Shown here one piece after another: positions 61,936 to 64,000 of a stretch of DNA of 64,000 nucleotides. The stretch lies in assembly GCF_002954325.1 (NCBI RefSeq), contig NZ_MQVX01000001.1, forward strand, positions 1,739,205 to 1,803,204, read 5' to 3'. The notes beneath the pieces were generated by a model. It saw only the letters and a program-made list of their open reading frames with translations. It was not told the origin of the DNA and did not search any database. This stretch comes from Aureicoccus marinus (GTDB lineage: Bacteria; Bacteroidota; Bacteroidia; Flavobacteriales; Flavobacteriaceae). Position 1 is the stretch's first letter. Each line of letters starts with the position of its first letter. A program made the translations under genes and the position numbers.

Positions 61936-62562
61936 ATGAGTTTAGTACGACTTAAAATCAAGGGTATTTCATACAGTCAGACCCAAAACGGTGCTTACGC
62001 CTTGATTTTGAACGAAGTAAATGGAGAGCGGAAGCTTCCCATTGTCATTGGAGCGTTCGAGGCTCAGTCCATTGCGATTGCCCTGGAGAAAGACATTAAA
62101 CCTCCTAGACCTTTAACACACGATTTATTCAAGAATTTTTCGGATCGCTTTGAAATCGTCATCAAACAGGTGATTATTCACAAATTGGTTGATGGGGTCT
62201 TTTATTCCAGTATTATTTGTGAGCGGGATAAGGTGGAAGAAATCATCGATGCTCGAACCAGCGATGCCATTGCTTTGGCTCTTCGTTTTGATGCTCCTAT
62301 TTTCACTTACAAGGCCATCTTAGACAAGGCGGGGATTTTCTTGAAATTCTCTTCCAAAGAGAAGGACGAAGGTGGGGATGAAAGCATCCTTGTCGACGAA
62401 ATTTTGCAGGAAGGCGAAACGGTTGAAATGGATGCAGGGAATGCACAACCTTACAAAGAATTGAGTTTAGACGAGTTGAGGCGAGAGCTTGAGAAGGCCG
62501 TTGCCAACGAAGATTACGAGAAGGCCGCCCAGCTTCGGGACGAGATTTCCAAAAGACAATAA
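61936..62562 (+). CDS. bifunctional-nuclease-like protein (DUF151) with C-terminal UVR motif
   Basis: 208 residues from the ATG at 61936; a longer in-frame start at 61894 adds residues unlike the family. The DUF151 domain (~1-130) has LPIVIGAFEAQSIAIAL and EIIDARTSDAIALALRFDAP. The last ~35 residues are a UvrB/UvrC interaction motif (ELRRELEKAVANEDYEKAAQLRDEI). Some relatives have nuclease activity; a role in vivo is not established. It lies 94 bases after etfA. Confidence 0.88.
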   Translation: MSLVRLKIKGISYSQTQNGAYALILNEVNGERKLPIVIGAFEAQSIAIALEKDIKPPRPLTHDLFKNFSDRFEIVIKQVIIHKLVDGVFYSSIICERDKVEEIIDARTSDAIALALRFDAPIFTYKAILDKAGIFLKFSSKEKDEGGDESILVDEILQEGETVEMDAGNAQPYKELSLDELRRELEKAVANEDYEKAAQLRDEISKRQ

Positions 62563-62586
62563 ACACCATTTGATCGCAGGCCATCC

Positions 62587-63936
62587 GTGAACGCATTTGC
62601 AAGCACTTTTTTGACCATAGTACCTAATCAGGATTTTTCAATGGAGAGCCTATTGAGAGGACTCTTGGGTCTCTTTGTGGTCCTAGCCATTGCCTTTGTC
62701 TTCAGCTCCAATAAAAAAGCCATCAATTGGAAAACCACGGCCATCGCTCTGGTGCTTCAGTTTTTGTTGGCCCTAGGGATTTTGAAGGTTCCTGCGGTTC
62801 AATGGTTCTTTAACCTGATGGGGCAATTCTTCAACAATGTTTTGGAGTATACCCGAGAAGGAAGCCTCTTTGTTTTTGGTGGCTTGATGAATCAGGAAGA
62901 CCCTCATATTGGGTATGTTTTTGCCTTTCAAATCCTGCCGACTATCGTCTTCTTCTCTGCCCTGACCTCTGTTCTCTACTACTTTGGGGTCATTCAAAAA
63001 ATAGTTAAAGGCTTGGCCTGGTTCCTGACCAAGAGTTTAAAAATATCCGGGGCTGAGAGCCTTTCTGTCGCCGGAAATATCTTTTTGGGCCAAACAGAAG
63101 CCCCTCTTCTGATCAAAGGCTATTTAGCCAAAATGACCCGTTCCGAAATCTTTTTGGTCATGGTTGGAGGAATGGCGACTGTAGCCGGTGGGGTACTGGC
63201 TTCTTACATTGATTTTTTGGGAGGAACGGATAAGGCTATGCGCTTGGAATTCGCACGCCACCTGATAGCGGCCTCCGTCATGGCAGCACCTGGCGCCATT
63301 CTTATCGCCAAAATCCTAGAACCCCAATCCGAAAAAGTAGACTCTACCTTGCAGATGAGTAAACAGGAAATCGGAAGCAATGTGCTCGACGCCATTTCAA
63401 AAGGAACATCTGACGGACTCAAACTTGCCATTAATGTTGGAGGAATGCTCCTGGTCTTTATCGCCTTTATCGCAATGATCAATGGAATCCTGGGTTTTAT
63501 TGGTGGATTCGGAGGCATCGATGAAGCCATTGCAGCCAACAGCTCCTTTGATGGCCTGTCTCTGGAAGCCATCTTAGGCTTTGTTTTTATGCCCTTGATG
63601 TGGCTCATTGGAGTGGCGCAAGAAGACCTAGGGCTTATGGGGCAACTATTAGGGCTTAAACTGGTTGCTTCTGAATTTATCGCCTACACAGAACTTGTTC
63701 CTTTAAAAGATGCTGCACAAACGCCTCACTTGGCCTATCAGAAATCCATTTTGATGGCTACTTATATGCTTTGTGGTTTTGCCAATTTCGCTTCCATTGG
63801 AATTCAAATCGGAGGAATTGGTTCCCTCGCGCCCAACCAACGCAAGCTCCTCTCCGAATTCGGTCTGAAGGCTGTTTTGGGAGGTACACTGGCTTCCCTC
63901 TTGTCGGCCACCTTTGCCGGCATGATTCTCGGATAA
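62587..63936 (+). CDS. NupC-type nucleoside transporter
   Basis: 449 residues from the GTG at 62587; an ATG at 62641 gives 431. About ten membrane spans; conserved segments are GAESLSVAGNIFLGQTEAPLL (nucleoside-binding), SVMAAPGAI and GFANFASIGIQIGGIG. It moves nucleosides into the cell with Na+ or H+. I favour the longer start because, from memory, relatives carry a short N-terminal extension before the FS-LLRG segment. Last gene in the window, which ends 64 bases later. Confidence 0.92.
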   Translation: MNAFASTFLTIVPNQDFSMESLLRGLLGLFVVLAIAFVFSSNKKAINWKTTAIALVLQFLLALGILKVPAVQWFFNLMGQFFNNVLEYTREGSLFVFGGLMNQEDPHIGYVFAFQILPTIVFFSALTSVLYYFGVIQKIVKGLAWFLTKSLKISGAESLSVAGNIFLGQTEAPLLIKGYLAKMTRSEIFLVMVGGMATVAGGVLASYIDFLGGTDKAMRLEFARHLIAASVMAAPGAILIAKILEPQSEKVDSTLQMSKQEIGSNVLDAISKGTSDGLKLAINVGGMLLVFIAFIAMINGILGFIGGFGGIDEAIAANSSFDGLSLEAILGFVFMPLMWLIGVAQEDLGLMGQLLGLKLVASEFIAYTELVPLKDAAQTPHLAYQKSILMATYMLCGFANFASIGIQIGGIGSLAPNQRKLLSEFGLKAVLGGTLASLLSATFAGMILG

Positions 63937-64000
63937 GCCCTCACACCAGTTTTCGCACCTCTTTTACATTGGCTTAATCTTCTCCCCCGAAGGTTTTACT

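Noticed and set aside
63937-64000. A further gene at the right edge
   Set aside because: Only 64 bases remain, with no frame that can be assigned on either strand.

Overview
The window is a 64 kb chromosomal segment of a Bacteroidota bacterium, almost certainly a member of the Flavobacteriaceae. This rests on the gliding genes gldA, gldB and gldC, a GLPGLI-family protein beside an outer-membrane barrel, three DUF3857/transglutaminase proteins, a methionine synthase split into two genes, a DnaG whose zinc-ligand residues are all replaced, and several promoters with the Bacteroidetes -7 box TAnnTTTG. I see no rRNA, tRNA, CRISPR array, insertion sequence or prophage. Gene content is mostly core metabolism, and most genes lie on the minus strand.

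Layout: 0-7 kb holds the end of an AraC-type regulator, two unknown secreted or lipoproteins, a frameshifted GAF-histidine kinase, gldC-gldB, nadE and an atypical LuxR-type regulator. 7-13 kb holds dnaG, then an ECF sigma / anti-sigma-like / beta-barrel operon with a likely self-recognised promoter, then a polyprenyl synthase. 13-23 kb holds rlmN, queA, aroA, two full-length DUF3857 proteins lacking transglutaminase Cys and His around a MazG-like gene, and a third, catalytically intact but frameshifted, DUF3857 gene. 23-29 kb holds dtd, rsgA and an aromatic operon (pheA, aminotransferase, tyrA, DAHP synthase-chorismate mutase) preceded by a Phe/Tyr/Trp-rich leader peptide and attenuator. 29-33 kb holds gldA, a serine hydrolase, a head-GIN lipoprotein and an acyloxyacyl hydrolase.

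33-47 kb is a methionine and sulfur block: cysH, metF, the two metH genes, an Rrf2 regulator, a transsulfuration enzyme, a fused MetX-aspartokinase-homoserine dehydrogenase, metY and metK. It covers aspartate to homoserine (apart from aspartate-semialdehyde dehydrogenase, not in the window), acetylhomoserine, homocysteine, methionine and SAM, plus PAPS reduction. Two SAM-I riboswitches precede metY and metH. metK has a separate structured leader that does not look like an S-box. Similar inverted repeats lie before cysH and metY and may be operators for the Rrf2 protein. 47-64 kb holds a two-component system, the barrel/GLPGLI pair, a deoxynucleoside kinase, a membrane pyrophosphatase, a DUF5686-like protein, pdhB, etfBA, a bifunctional-nuclease-like protein and a NupC-type transporter.

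Three genes (GAF-kinase, one DUF3857 gene, and the trifunctional thrA) each carry a single frameshift. The thrA break would damage an essential biosynthetic enzyme, so sequence error must be excluded before any is called a true pseudogene. The most interesting signals are regulatory: the aromatic leader peptide, the metK leader, and the cysH/metY inverted repeats.
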